From Acidobacteriota bacterium (GTDB taxonomy: Bacteria > Acidobacteriota > Terriglobia > Acidiferrales > UBA7541): a stretch of DNA of 64,000 bases. The stretch is taken from assembly GCA_013289585.1 (NCBI GenBank), contig JABCZR010000008.1, forward strand, positions 1 to 64,000, written 5' to 3'. Below the pieces are notes generated by a model. It was given only the letters and a program-made list of their open reading frames with translations, was not told the origin of the DNA and did not search any database. The position numbers were made by a program, and so were the translations under genes. Below are positions 17,992 through 26,998 of the stretch, piece after piece (positions within the stretch are counted from its first letter, which is position 1; every line of letters starts with the position of its first letter).

Positions 17992-18007
17992 GGCACGTTT
18001 CGAGCCA
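17992..18007 (-). promoter_or_regulatory. Weak sigma-54-like promoter candidate before the Wzz-like gene
   Basis: Read on the minus strand, TGGCTCGAAACGTGCC has GG-N10-GC spacing but three mismatches to the consensus, and the site is partly palindromic. It lies in the 489-base gap (17817-18305) between the outer-membrane gene and the Wzz-like gene, about 175 bases before the TTG start. Nothing else was recognised in that gap, and no clear terminator is present. Confidence 0.25.
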
Positions 18008-18305
18008 CAAGTTAGGGAAAATGTTTCCACTAATCTTCTGCACCCCTTCCCATGCGCCTTTGGCGACTCTCGGCCCAAGTCGAAAGTCCAAATCCCTATT
18101 TTAGAGTGGCTAGAACAGTCCCCAGAAGGTGAGTTGCAAGTCCCGTTCCCTTGAGGAGATTCGGATCTTTGATGTCCATAAACTACTGAAAATATTAGCT
18201 CTTATTCCAAATCCTGAGAATAGCAGGCAAATCGAGAGTAGACAAGAATTTGCCATCCACCGCTCTAGTGGAGAGGGGCAAAGCTAGGCTTGAAATCGTG
18301 GAAGT

Positions 18306-19721
18306 TTAGTACCGCGTCTGCGGTTGGCCTGACCACATTATGCCGATTGTGGCAAAGCGCCGGTTGGAACTCAGTACGTACACGTCATCTCCAACCTGGC
18401 TGAGGTATCCAAAATTACTTGACAGGCTAAGGCTCCGAGTCAGTCCAAAATTCACTTGTTCCGTCGCATACCAGGCAGATTGTGTTGTAAGGTTGACACC
18501 TGGCGTTCTTGTGTACGTCGCGGATGTGGCCGTTGAGAAGCGCGTGGTCCAATTGATTGTATGGGTCACACCGACGTTATCGGACGCTCCACTGGTAACG
18601 AAACCGTTAAACTGGTGCCCACGATTATAATAGACCGCCAAATTACTTCGACGGAAATTTTTGGAGATTCCAAAGTTCAAGCCCAGCCCTGTTCCGCCCG
18701 AATTACCGGTCGTGTTTGTGATGCCCACTCCCGCATGGATCCACCAGGTAGCTTTCAATTGTTGGCTATAGGTAACGAGGAAATCCTGTAGCAGTGCATT
18801 GGACTGGGGCCCTGCGCTTGTTGACGTATTTGTATAGCTGGCATGTTGCCCGGAATAGCTAAATCCGACGGTCTGAGTGGCGCTAAGCGAATGCGAGACA
18901 GTAAATGTCCCGCCTTCCGAAATAGAGCTAACTCTCTCTGACGTCTGCGTCTCGCCAGTCACCTGCGTGCCTGTGCTGTATTGGTAGCCGAATGTCGGCG
19001 CGAAACTGACGGTTGTAACCGGGCTCCACGCATAGGAAAATGATGCACCAATCGAGTTGTTCAAAGCGGTACCGGGGCCGGAGAGAAAGACTTGCGGACT
19101 CGATGTGCCGGTCAAATAGTCTGTGGTAAAAGGCAGCCCCGAGAATGTCCGCTGGCTCCCATAGTAGCTGAAACGGTCCGTGATTTGCATGCCCCATCGC
19201 GGAGTCAACTCAAAGGTCGTATCTAGCTTCATGGTCTGATTGAGAACGTTAGAATAAACCTGGCCGTTAGAGATTATCAAACTGGGGTTGTATTGCAGAG
19301 TGAAGCGAGATCGTTTGAACTCTTTATCCACCACGATCGAGGCCCACATGGCTGTTGCATAAATGGTCTGGCTCTGGGACGGCTGGTTTGGAATCTGGAA
19401 GTTTGCCTGGCTGAAGTATTCGTATAAGCCCAGCGAGCTTACCGAGATCCAGCCCCATTGTAGCGGGCCTTTATTTCCGGGTAGCGTGCCGGCACCGTTG
19501 AGTGCTCGGACTAAAAGACCCGGTTCGCCTGCAGGCTTAGGCTGTTGCTGATCGGGAGGAGTCGCAGGATCTTGACTTTGACCAGAGGTGCTCGAACTGC
19601 CTGGATCCTGTGTCGCATTCGTCGTCGATGCTTCCTGGCAAAATCCAAAAAGGGGTGTTAGGAGGCAAAGGGCTAAGAGCAATTTCCCTCGCTGCCATAT
19701 TCTGTTTACTTCGGTCCCCAT
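18306..19721 (-). CDS. Outer-membrane beta-barrel protein of the exopolysaccharide locus
   Basis: After a signal peptide (KLLLALCLLTPLFGFCQ) and a Gln/Pro/Ser-rich linker, the remaining 400 residues alternate in short amphipathic strands with many Thr, Ser, Tyr and Gly residues, the look of a transmembrane barrel (for instance SRFTLQYNPSLIISNGQ, RWGMQITDRFSYYGSQ). It matches in size and place the uncharacterised outer-membrane protein found beside the export gene in PEP-CTERM loci. The start at 19721 is chosen because AAGGA lies seven bases upstream; the frame is open seven codons further. The start is 34 bases from the Wza-like stop. A role as outer-membrane secretin or polymer channel is inferred. 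Confidence 0.75.
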   Translation of the reverse strand: MGTEVNRIWQRGKLLLALCLLTPLFGFCQEASTTNATQDPGSSSTSGQSQDPATPPDQQQPKPAGEPGLLVRALNGAGTLPGNKGPLQWGWISVSSLGLYEYFSQANFQIPNQPSQSQTIYATAMWASIVVDKEFKRSRFTLQYNPSLIISNGQVYSNVLNQTMKLDTTFELTPRWGMQITDRFSYYGSQRTFSGLPFTTDYLTGTSSPQVFLSGPGTALNNSIGASFSYAWSPVTTVSFAPTFGYQYSTGTQVTGETQTSERVSSISEGGTFTVSHSLSATQTVGFSYSGQHASYTNTSTSAGPQSNALLQDFLVTYSQQLKATWWIHAGVGITNTTGNSGGTGLGLNFGISKNFRRSNLAVYYNRGHQFNGFVTSGASDNVGVTHTINWTTRFSTATSATYTRTPGVNLTTQSAWYATEQVNFGLTRSLSLSSNFGYLSQVGDDVYVLSSNRRFATIGIMWSGQPQTRY

Positions 19722-19755
19722 TGACATTTCCTTGTGTCGCATGGTGCCCCGGCTC

Positions 19756-20475
19756 TTACGGCACTACAACGACGTCCCCCGGCTGAAGGAGCACGTCATC
19801 CTTAACCCGGCCTTTCAGTGCTTTCTTGTACTGAAAGGGAATGCGAATCTGCTTATTATTCTCCGTGCGCAAGATGTAGATGGAGTCGGCCTTGCCGAAC
19901 TGATTGACGCCGCCCGAGGCAGCCAATAGCTGCAATACGGTTTGACCCCCCTCCAAAGGGAATGCTCCTTGTCTGCCTACATTTCCAACCAGATATACTT
20001 TTCGACTGTGAATTCCCTGGACGATCACGGTAACTTGAGGCTCGCTCACGAATGGCTTCAGTTTCTCGATCAAGAGCTGCTGTAATTCGATCGGCTTCAG
20101 CCCTACAACATGAAGATCGTTGATCAGCGGCATCGTGATCATCCCGTCCGGTCGCACCACTACAGTCATGGACAGTTCTGGCTCGCGCCAGACGGAGATC
20201 AATAGCTGGTCATCCAGACCGATATGGTAAGCATTGGGATCGACGGCTGCATCGGTGACTTTAGAATCTGGTCTTGGTGAAGTAGGGGCGTCGGCGTCGG
20301 TCTTGGCCTTCGGCTTCTCTGCCGGTTTTGTCCCGCCATCTGTCGGAGGTGGGTTTTGAGCAAGCGTCCCCTTCGTGGAGTCTGCAAGCAGCACACCCAG
20401 GAAAGCTGCCAGGAGAAGCACAGCTCTCAGGCCAAGTTCGGAACCGTGACGAGAGGTCCAATTCCTGAGGGTCAA
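19756..20475 (-). CDS. Wza-like polysaccharide export protein
   Basis: A 239-residue protein with an N-terminal hydrophobic export segment (RAVLLLAAFLGVLLADS). A Pro/Lys-rich stretch follows, then the Poly_export domain (YHIGLDDQLLISVWREPELS, near residue 85) and a SLBB-type domain (KVYLVGNVGRQGAFPLEGGQ). It forms part of the periplasmic/outer-membrane export channel. The start is TTG at 20475, supported by AAGGAGA a few bases upstream. The size fits the short export protein of PEP-CTERM loci rather than full-length Wza, which has an additional outer-membrane helix. Confidence 0.88.
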   Translation of the reverse strand: MTLRNWTSRHGSELGLRAVLLLAAFLGVLLADSTKGTLAQNPPPTDGGTKPAEKPKAKTDADAPTSPRPDSKVTDAAVDPNAYHIGLDDQLLISVWREPELSMTVVVRPDGMITMPLINDLHVVGLKPIELQQLLIEKLKPFVSEPQVTVIVQGIHSRKVYLVGNVGRQGAFPLEGGQTVLQLLAASGGVNQFGKADSIYILRTENNKQIRIPFQYKKALKGRVKDDVLLQPGDVVVVP

Positions 20476-20668
20476 GCTAATCTCCTTTACTTATCTGATT
20501 TACGCGGGCCCATAGTGAATGCCTCGAACAAGCTTGAATCGGATCGTCCAGTTTGAAAAAGAGCCTAACGTTATGAAATTCATGGGTTTAAATATGCTCG
20601 CCTTTTAACGATGCCTAGTTTGTTCATGAGAATATCACACTCGAGAAAGTCCATTCCTATGGTAAATC

Positions 20669-20887
20669 CTAGCTCCCCTGCCTAGGACGTGTGCCCAGGG
20701 AACCCTTACGATGAACTGGGCGCATGCCCTCCAGCATTTGTGCAACCTGGAAGATCCACAGGACAACACTGTACCCAGCCACCCATAGTGCCATCAAAAA
20801 AATGTCGCCAGGTGTCCGCTTTTGCCCTACTCTTTGCTTGCCCTGCTCTTCGACGTTGGTACCCACCTCTATTCTCGGCTCGTTCAT
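20669..20887 (-). CDS. Small single-helix membrane protein coupled to the sugar transferase gene
   Basis: A 72-residue protein with one clear hydrophobic helix (IFLMALWVAGYSVVLWIF) flanked by polar, basic ends. The ATG overlaps the TGA of the sugar transferase gene (ATGA), which speaks for real, coupled translation. I recognise no family. Its position between the initiating transferase and the Wza-like gene suggests a small inner-membrane partner in initiation or export. It could also be a chance frame, but the start junction and the strong helix argue against this. The following 193 bases up to the Wza-like TTG contain no recognisable gene. Confidence 0.55.
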   Translation of the reverse strand: MNEPRIEVGTNVEEQGKQRVGQKRTPGDIFLMALWVAGYSVVLWIFQVAQMLEGMRPVHRKGSLGTRPRQGS

Positions 20888-22281
20888 TTGGCCCCGCGGC
20901 CATAGATCATCACCTTGGCAGTCTCGAATAGAATCGCCAAGTCCAGGACGAGCGACATGTGTTTGATATAGAAAAAGTCATACTCCAGCTTAGTTTTGGA
21001 CTCCTCGACACTCGCTCCATACTGATATTTGACCTGTGCCCAGCCTGTGATCCCTGGCCGCACGGCGCAACGCAACGCAAAGTAGGGGATATTCTGCTCG
21101 AGCAGTTCGCAAAAATGGGGCCGCTCCGGACGTGGTCCTACCAAGCTCATATCACCTTGGAGAACATTGAAGATCTGAGGAAGCTCATCTAGCCGAAACT
21201 TACGAATGAAACGTCCCACACGAGTAATTCGATTGTCGTCAAGAGCCGCCCAAACAGGACCACCTTCTTCGGCGTCTTGACGCATCGAACGGAATTTCAT
21301 GATTTTGAACGGGCGGCCCCTTAAACCCGTGCGCTCTTGCCGGAAGAGTATGGGGCTGCCGGTCTCAAGCCAGATGGCAACCGCAACGAGAATTGTGATG
21401 GGCAGCGTAAGAACCAAGGCGATAAGACCAACAATAATGTCGAATGTTCTCTTCACCGCATACAGGAATGGAGATTTTCGAAAACCGTCGGACAAAATAA
21501 GCCAGCTAGGGGATAGATGTTCAAGATGAATTCGCCCCGTTACTCTCTCGATGAAACTGTGGGCATCCTCCACACTCACCCCCGCAAACTTTAGGTGCAG
21601 GAGTTGTGACACCGGCATGTTTCCTCGCCGCTCCTTGAGGGAGATGATGATCCTGTCGATCTGCCGGCCGAGCGCAATCGTCTCCACTTCTTGAGCACCC
21701 CCGATAATTCCGGGATTGACCAGCGGCTGGCCAATGTTTTCTCCCTTCTCATCCAAAAACCCTTCGACTTTGAGGTTAAGTTCGGGTCGCGCGATGATCT
21801 CTCGGACTGCGGAAATTCCTGTCGATCCAGTGCCGACGACAAGGACGCGCTTGGGTCCGTAGAGCAGAAAGTCTGTTCTACCCAGGATGATTCTCGACAG
21901 CAGCATCAATGCAAAGATTGTGGGCCCTGACATCGCGGCAATTCCGCGCCCCAGGCTGACGTCTTCATCCAGGTAGTAGATAATTGCCAGGACCAAGCAG
22001 GCGCTTCCGAGCGCCTGCAACAATCCCATGAATACCTCGATCCGACGGCTGAACTCCGGGCGGTCGTAAAGATCGCTGTAATAGAGCGCGACTCCGAATA
22101 CCAGAACCACCAAGGCGAAGCGGGCAACTATATGAGGCCCGCTCAGATAGTGGAGAATCGATTGGTGATCACGCAACCGCAAAACAATGGCAACCAAGAG
22201 TCCAAACGCCACGGATATGGCATCAAGAAACAACAGGAGCAGCGTGCTCGGTGGAATTCTCTGTGCACCAATCCTAATCAT
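20884..22281 (-). CDS. Polyprenyl-phosphate sugar-1-phosphate transferase (initiating transferase)
   Basis: The enzyme starts the repeat unit by moving a sugar-1-phosphate from a nucleotide sugar to undecaprenyl phosphate at the inner membrane. The N-terminal half has about four helices and a CoA-binding-like Rossmann domain (VLVVGTGSTG). The C-terminal half is the bacterial sugar transferase domain: KRTFDIIVG, then FRQERTG, KFRSM, KFRLDELPQ, NVLQGDMSLVGPRPE and RPGITGWAQV. Length of 465 residues fits the PEP-CTERM-locus sugar transferase. It is the first gene of the leftward operon, and about 700 bases separate it from the divergent acyl-carrier operon. A stretch at 22872-22887 resembles a sigma-54 site on both strands but is weak. 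Confidence 0.92.
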   Translation of the reverse strand: MIRIGAQRIPPSTLLLLFLDAISVAFGLLVAIVLRLRDHQSILHYLSGPHIVARFALVVLVFGVALYYSDLYDRPEFSRRIEVFMGLLQALGSACLVLAIIYYLDEDVSLGRGIAAMSGPTIFALMLLSRIILGRTDFLLYGPKRVLVVGTGSTGISAVREIIARPELNLKVEGFLDEKGENIGQPLVNPGIIGGAQEVETIALGRQIDRIIISLKERRGNMPVSQLLHLKFAGVSVEDAHSFIERVTGRIHLEHLSPSWLILSDGFRKSPFLYAVKRTFDIIVGLIALVLTLPITILVAVAIWLETGSPILFRQERTGLRGRPFKIMKFRSMRQDAEEGGPVWAALDDNRITRVGRFIRKFRLDELPQIFNVLQGDMSLVGPRPERPHFCELLEQNIPYFALRCAVRPGITGWAQVKYQYGASVEESKTKLEYDFFYIKHMSLVLDLAILFETAKVMIYGRGAK

Positions 22282-22949
22282 TCCTGGCGTCTCTTTTTCT
22301 TGCTGGCTTGTGGGATTCTCTTGCTAGTCAAAGTTATACAAGCGTTAGGGCAACTTCCGCGGCCACTCCACTCTACTGCTTCGTGCAGCGCGCCATCATC
22401 ACCGGCTAACCAACGAAGAATCCAAACTTCCATGTCGTGCCCTACGCTCACCGTGACTAGATTTTGGCTTCCGACTTATACAGCAATAAGGGAACACTCC
22501 CTATGGGCACGTTTACCTCCGCAAGGAAGGAATCCGTACCCACCAGCACGATGGATAGTATCTTACAGAAAATACATGATTTAGCACTGAGTACCTCCGA
22601 CCTAGGGCCTCCTTAATGGGGCCCACTTGTCAGATCGAGGGAAATGAATTACCCACAGCAGCAACTGTTTTCTCGCCCAAGACACCTCAAGCCTCTGCCT
22701 GCCGTTTTGAACACCGAGAATAAATGGCACGATCTATCCCCTATTTCGAATCCTCTAATGCACTGATTATTATAAACTTACGGCATCTGCCTCTTCACAC
22801 GACAGCGAAGCCGTATCCCGCACACATTGAAGGCACCGTTCACGCCTCACCGCGCCCTAGCCCCTGTGTATGGCGCCTCGCGTGCCTGGCTTGAGCACGA
22901 TGGGCGCGTTTGAATAGGAGTACAATGCGTGTTGCGGAAGCCGATCGTC
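22282..22949. other. Divergent intergenic control region
   Basis: About 670 bases between the leftward sugar transferase gene and the rightward acyltransferase operon. No gene is recognised. The segment at 22872-22887 (TGGCGCCTCGCGTGCC) is near-palindromic and has sigma-54-like spacing on either strand, with several mismatches. The strong site is at 22950. Confidence 0.45.
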
Positions 22950-22965
22950 TGGCACGCCAATCGCA
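22950..22965 (+). promoter_or_regulatory. Strong sigma-54-type promoter before the acyl-carrier operon
   Basis: TGGCACGCCAATCGCA matches the consensus TGGCACG-N4-TTGCA with one mismatch and exact GG-N10-GC spacing. The predicted transcription start is near 22977, which lies after a GTG at 22978 is possible only as a leaderless start, so the ATG at 22993 is the better start of the first gene. Two sigma-54 activator genes lie at 32 and 35 kb. Confidence 0.7.
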
Positions 22966-22992
22966 CCCAACAAGGCGGTGCTTTCGTTTAAT

Positions 22993-24030
22993 ATGCCTCA
23001 TATCGTTCGACCCGTGGACTTGGCCGTGGACTACCAGCTTTTCTCCGACCTGCTCTGTCGCAATCTGGGTCCCGATGCGGCTGAGGCTAAGAGGTTTGAT
23101 TGGCTCTATCGCGAAAATCCATCTGGACTTGCCCACGCGTGGATCGCCATTGAAGCGGGAACCGGAAGAGGCATGGGTGCGGCTGCCGCTTTCCCGCGTA
23201 AATTCTGTGTGGAACAATCGATTCGCCCTGGGTACGTCCTCGGAGACTTTTGCATTGACCGTCAATACCGAAGTTTAGGTCTTGCACTGCAGTTACAGCG
23301 AGCCTGCCTCGAACAGATCGGCTCTCCTTCTTCCCTTCCAAGTTATGACTTCCCGAGCGGTAAAATGCTGGCGATCTACCAGCGCATGCATATTGCTCCC
23401 GCCCGTTCTATGGTGCGCTGGTCGAAGCCCTTAAGGGCAGAGCGCAAGCTCGGGGAGCTGATCAAATCCCCGGTATTGGCCAGAATTCTTGCGGCGCCCG
23501 TCAACAAACTGTTGGAATGGAAAGATAACGCGGCGACGTCAAACGGTGACTGGACGATCGCGCAGCATCGAGGAGACTGTGAAGAGGAGTTTACACAGCT
23601 TGCCCACCTTGTTGGCTCACGTTATGGTCCCTGCGTCGAGCGTTCGGGGGAGTATTTGAATTGGCGTTATCTGAGGCATCCCCAGGTTGATCACGAGATC
23701 CTGACCGCGCGCCAGGGCGAGGAACTGAAGGGCTACGTTGTTTTTTCGCACACGAAGACGGATGGCAAGATTGTGGATTTGTTCGGATTCAGTAACACTG
23801 CAATGTGGACTGCGCTGGTGACCCACGTGGTTGCGCTGCTTCGGGAACGTGCAATCATCACGGTGAGCATTCCTTCGCTTGCTACAAGTCCTTGGGCGAA
23901 GCTTCTCGATGAATGGGGTTTTCGTCCGCGTGAAGCCGCCCCGGTCATAGTTTATGTTCCTGGTGGCGTGGAGGCGTTTGCTGAAAATCTATCCAGTTGG
24001 TTTCTAATGGACGGCGATCGAGAAAGCTGA
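22993..24030 (+). CDS. GNAT/FemAB-like acyltransferase, first of a paralogous pair
   Basis: A 345-residue transferase with two GNAT-like halves. It shares with the gene at 24310 the beginning (VRPV), the motif FDWLYRENP against FQWLYRDNP, the acyl-CoA/acyl-ACP loop region (VLGDFCIDRQYRSLGLALQLQ against VGDFAVAASHRSLGPALLLQ) and a late LNWRY motif. The two genes flank an acyl carrier protein, so I infer that they take acyl groups from that carrier and put them on a sugar or other amine/hydroxyl. The ATG at 22993 is preferred to the GTG at 22978 because of the sigma-54 promoter and because it aligns the N-terminus with the paralogue. Confidence 0.8.
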   Translation: MPHIVRPVDLAVDYQLFSDLLCRNLGPDAAEAKRFDWLYRENPSGLAHAWIAIEAGTGRGMGAAAAFPRKFCVEQSIRPGYVLGDFCIDRQYRSLGLALQLQRACLEQIGSPSSLPSYDFPSGKMLAIYQRMHIAPARSMVRWSKPLRAERKLGELIKSPVLARILAAPVNKLLEWKDNAATSNGDWTIAQHRGDCEEEFTQLAHLVGSRYGPCVERSGEYLNWRYLRHPQVDHEILTARQGEELKGYVVFSHTKTDGKIVDLFGFSNTAMWTALVTHVVALLRERAIITVSIPSLATSPWAKLLDEWGFRPREAAPVIVYVPGGVEAFAENLSSWFLMDGDRES

Positions 24031-24046
24031 TTGGGCGAGAAGGAAA

Positions 24047-24301
24047 ATGGCTGGAAATCACTTGAACACGCAGATTCGAAATTTCATCCTGGAAAAATTC
24101 CCGCTGGCGCGTAAGCAGCAGCTCAAGGATTCTGACGCCCTGCTGGAGAGCGGAATCCTCGATTCTCTCGGCGTGCTGGATCTTGTGAGTTTTGTCGAGC
24201 AGGAATTCTCGGTGGTCGTAGCAGACGACGAACTCGTTCCAGAAAATTTCCAAACGATCGATCGAATAGCAGTTTTTATCCAACGCAAGTCCAGCAATTG
24301 A
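24047..24301 (+). CDS. Acyl carrier protein
   Basis: An 84-residue carrier protein. The phosphopantetheine attachment site is Ser40 in the motif GILDSLGVLDL, and the four-helix pattern of acyl carrier proteins is visible (RNFILEKF, SFVEQEF, TIDRIAVFI). It lies 16 bases after the first acyltransferase gene and ends next to the second. With the AMP-forming ligase downstream it forms a minimal loading system: the ligase activates an acid, the carrier holds it as a thioester and the transferases pass it on. It is distinct from a fatty-acid-synthesis AcpP, being less acidic and placed in the exopolysaccharide locus. Confidence 0.9.
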   Translation: MAGNHLNTQIRNFILEKFPLARKQQLKDSDALLESGILDSLGVLDLVSFVEQEFSVVVADDELVPENFQTIDRIAVFIQRKSSN

Positions 24302-24309
24302 CGGCTCAC

Positions 24310-25353
24310 ATGACAATATCCGTGCGGCCCGTTCATCAAGAGCTCGAGAACCAGCAGTTCCTGACCATTTTGCAGACCAACTTACCCGCTCTGCCCCATG
24401 AGCGCCGCTTCCAATGGCTCTATCGCGATAATCCCGATGGTCCAGCATGGTCCTGGTTTGCTGTTCAGGGTACGCCCGACACCTTCATCGGTGTGACCTC
24501 GGTGTTTCCTCGCTCGATGTGGATCGGTGATGAGGTGCAGATGTGCGGCCAAGTAGGCGATTTTGCTGTCGCCGCCAGCCATCGGAGCCTGGGACCAGCC
24601 TTGCTCTTACAACGAGCCACATTTGGGCCAGTAGATCAGGGGAAATTGGCCTTCTGTTACGACTGTCCACCGCACCTGGCAGGCATGTCCACCTTTCGCC
24701 GGCTCGGCCTTCGGCCTAATTGTACTGTCCATCGGTACACCTTGCTTCTTCGCGTGGACTATCGAGTCAGGAACTGGCTCGGGGCCGCTTCGGTTGTGCC
24801 GGCCGCCGCCGGCAACCTTCTCCTGCGCTTGCACCGGCTCTCCGCTTTGAAATCGGGAACGAAGGGACTGGAAGTTTTCGATCACAAAGCTGCGTTTGGC
24901 GAGGAGTTTTCACAGCTCGATGCGGCGGTAAAGAGAGCGAATGTGATTCGGGGGCGCCGCACCGCTGCCCATCTGAACTGGCGCTATCGCGAAGATCCGC
25001 TGCAGCAATATGAAGTCTTGACCGCACGGCGCAAAGGCGAGTTGATCGCATTCGCCATACTCCGCTCAACTACCGAGGTCGTCACAATTGTGGACCTTTT
25101 CGGAAAGGAACTTCACGAAGCTGCTTTTTCTTTAGTCGCAGCGATTGTGGAGCGTTTTGAGAAATCGCACCAAACCGTGGATGCATACTTGTCTGAGGGC
25201 AACGAATTGGTCGCCCATTTCCTGAAGATGAGTTTCCGGCTGCGGTCCGAGGCTGCGCAAGTTGTCGCGTATGCAAAAGCTCAAACCGAAATGTCAGGAT
25301 TCCTTGAAGGAAACCCGATCTGGGCCTTTAGCCAAACCGAGGTCGGAGCCTGA
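24310..25353 (+). CDS. GNAT/FemAB-like acyltransferase, second of a paralogous pair
   Basis: This is the paralogue of the gene at 22993, with the same order of motifs: VRPV at the start, RRFQWLYRDNPDG, VGDFAVAASHRSLGPALLLQR and HLNWRYREDP. Length is 347 residues from the ATG at 24310. A TTG at 24298 overlaps the carrier protein stop and is an alternative start. The pair may act on two positions or two substrates, as the middle segments differ strongly. No signal peptide is present, so the reaction should be cytoplasmic, before export of the glycan. Confidence 0.8.
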   Translation: MTISVRPVHQELENQQFLTILQTNLPALPHERRFQWLYRDNPDGPAWSWFAVQGTPDTFIGVTSVFPRSMWIGDEVQMCGQVGDFAVAASHRSLGPALLLQRATFGPVDQGKLAFCYDCPPHLAGMSTFRRLGLRPNCTVHRYTLLLRVDYRVRNWLGAASVVPAAAGNLLLRLHRLSALKSGTKGLEVFDHKAAFGEEFSQLDAAVKRANVIRGRRTAAHLNWRYREDPLQQYEVLTARRKGELIAFAILRSTTEVVTIVDLFGKELHEAAFSLVAAIVERFEKSHQTVDAYLSEGNELVAHFLKMSFRLRSEAAQVVAYAKAQTEMSGFLEGNPIWAFSQTEVGA

Positions 25354-25424
25354 TGATCTGGAGCCGATGGTCGGAGGATTAGCGTGAGAGTTTCGAGATT
25401 GATAACCGGAGGAGGCAATTAGGG

Positions 25425-26996
25425 ATGGATTTTCTGATTCACCACATGCTGCGCACGAGCGCACACCATCTGGCGGACAAGGAAGCGCTGGTCCATGGCG
25501 ATCAGCGCCTTAGCTATCGCGAAGTGGCACGGCGTACGGCCGGGCTCACGAAAGGATTGAGGCGCGCTGGATTGGTTCGCGGCGACCGTGTAGGGATCTA
25601 TCTGGACCCCTCGGTTGCCCAAGTCCTTTCCATCTTCGGCATTTCCGAGGCTGAAGGTGTCTATGTCCCCATTAACGCCACGCTTTTTCCTGAGCAAGTA
25701 AGCCACATTGCCAAAGATTGCGGGATGAAAGGTCTCATTACCACCGCCGCCAAACTCTCAACCCTGATCGCGCTTCTTCCTCAGATTCGCTCTCTCGAGT
25801 ATGTCGTACTGACCGGAGGGGGAGATGTTCCGAAGATCACTTTGCCCGTGCATCGCCTGGAAGAGCTGTGCGAATTGTCTGGTCCTCCGGAATGGCGCGA
25901 GCAAGCCATCAGCAAAGACCTCGCCGCAATCCTCTATACCTCAGGGTCGACGGGAAAGCCTAAAGGCGTAATGCTCAGTCATGCCAACGTCATGGCGGGA
26001 AGCTCCATCGTTTCGACTTATCTGGGGATTACCAGCACGGAGCGCATTCTTGCTGTCCTCCCGTTCAGTTTCGATGCTGGAATGAACCAGTTGATGACCG
26101 CCTTTCAACAAGGCGGCACGATTGTGTTGATCAACTTCACTTTTGCCCGTGAAGTTGTTCAAATGCTTTTGAAGGAGCGTATCACCGGGCTCGCCGGAGT
26201 ACCAACTCTTTGGAGTCTGCTCGCGCAACCCAACTCCACTCTGCAGAAACAACCCATGACTGACCTGCGGTACATCACCAACACGGGTGGAGCGATGCCA
26301 CAGGCTGTCCTGAAAGTTCTGCGTCAGGCGCTTCCCACAACCAAGGTCTTCTTGATGTACGGACTGACGGAGGCGTTTCGCTCGACATACCTTCCCCCGG
26401 AGGAACTCGACCGTCGGCCCACCTCAATGGGTAAAGCAATTCCGGATACGGAGATCCTTGTGCTGAACGAACACGGTAAAGTCTGCGCACCGGGAGAAGT
26501 CGGTGAACTGGTTCATCGTGGTCCCACCGTCTCCCTCGGATATTGGAATCGCCCGGAGGACACGGCGAGAGCGCTTCGTCCGAATCCGATCTTGCCGCCA
26601 GAAATGGGTGATTGCGAGAAAGTTTGCTATTCGGGTGACCTGGTGAAGACGGACGACGAAGGCTTCCTGTATTTCCTTGGTCGGCGTGACACGATGATCA
26701 AGTCCTCCGGCTTCCGGATCAGCCCCACAGAAGTCGAAGAGGTCCTTTTTCAAACGGGAAAACTTCAAGCTGCCGCTGTCATTGGCATTCCCGACGAAGT
26801 GCTAGGCCAGGTGATTAAGGCCTTCGTGGTCGCGAAGGACGGCGTGCCGCTGGACGCGGATGCACTCCTGGGGATCTGTGGCGAAAAAATGCCCAGATAC
26901 ATGGTGCCGAAATTTATTGAAGTGCTCAGCGAGATGCCAAAAACTTCCAGCGGGAAAGTGGATTATCCCGCGCTGCGCCGTCGCGAAGGAATGTAA
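25425..26996 (+). CDS. AMP-forming acyl-CoA/ACP ligase, exosortase-A-associated type
   Basis: An ANL-superfamily adenylating enzyme of 523 residues. The P-loop is ILYTSGSTGKPKG, the A5 motif is FLMYGLTEAFRSTYL, the adenine-binding/hinge motif is YSGDLVKTDDEGFLYFLGRRD and the catalytic Lys lies in TSSGKVDYPAL near the C-terminus. The start has a good GGAGG ribosome site. It resembles the acyl ligase of XrtA loci. It should activate a carboxylic acid with ATP and load it on the carrier protein encoded 1.1 kb upstream. It is separated from the decarboxylase gene by only 2 bases. The substrate cannot be read from sequence. Confidence 0.9.
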   Translation: MDFLIHHMLRTSAHHLADKEALVHGDQRLSYREVARRTAGLTKGLRRAGLVRGDRVGIYLDPSVAQVLSIFGISEAEGVYVPINATLFPEQVSHIAKDCGMKGLITTAAKLSTLIALLPQIRSLEYVVLTGGGDVPKITLPVHRLEELCELSGPPEWREQAISKDLAAILYTSGSTGKPKGVMLSHANVMAGSSIVSTYLGITSTERILAVLPFSFDAGMNQLMTAFQQGGTIVLINFTFAREVVQMLLKERITGLAGVPTLWSLLAQPNSTLQKQPMTDLRYITNTGGAMPQAVLKVLRQALPTTKVFLMYGLTEAFRSTYLPPEELDRRPTSMGKAIPDTEILVLNEHGKVCAPGEVGELVHRGPTVSLGYWNRPEDTARALRPNPILPPEMGDCEKVCYSGDLVKTDDEGFLYFLGRRDTMIKSSGFRISPTEVEEVLFQTGKLQAAAVIGIPDEVLGQVIKAFVVAKDGVPLDADALLGICGEKMPRYMVPKFIEVLSEMPKTSSGKVDYPALRRREGM

Positions 26997-26998
26997 AG

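Noticed and set aside
18306-19721. The outer-membrane protein as a PEP-CTERM substrate
   Set aside because: It ends in a polar, Tyr-terminated strand without an EP motif, helix or Arg cluster.
22727-22742. TGGCACG box at about 22727 as a second sigma-54 site
   Set aside because: The -12 part reads ATCCC, without the required GC at the right distance.
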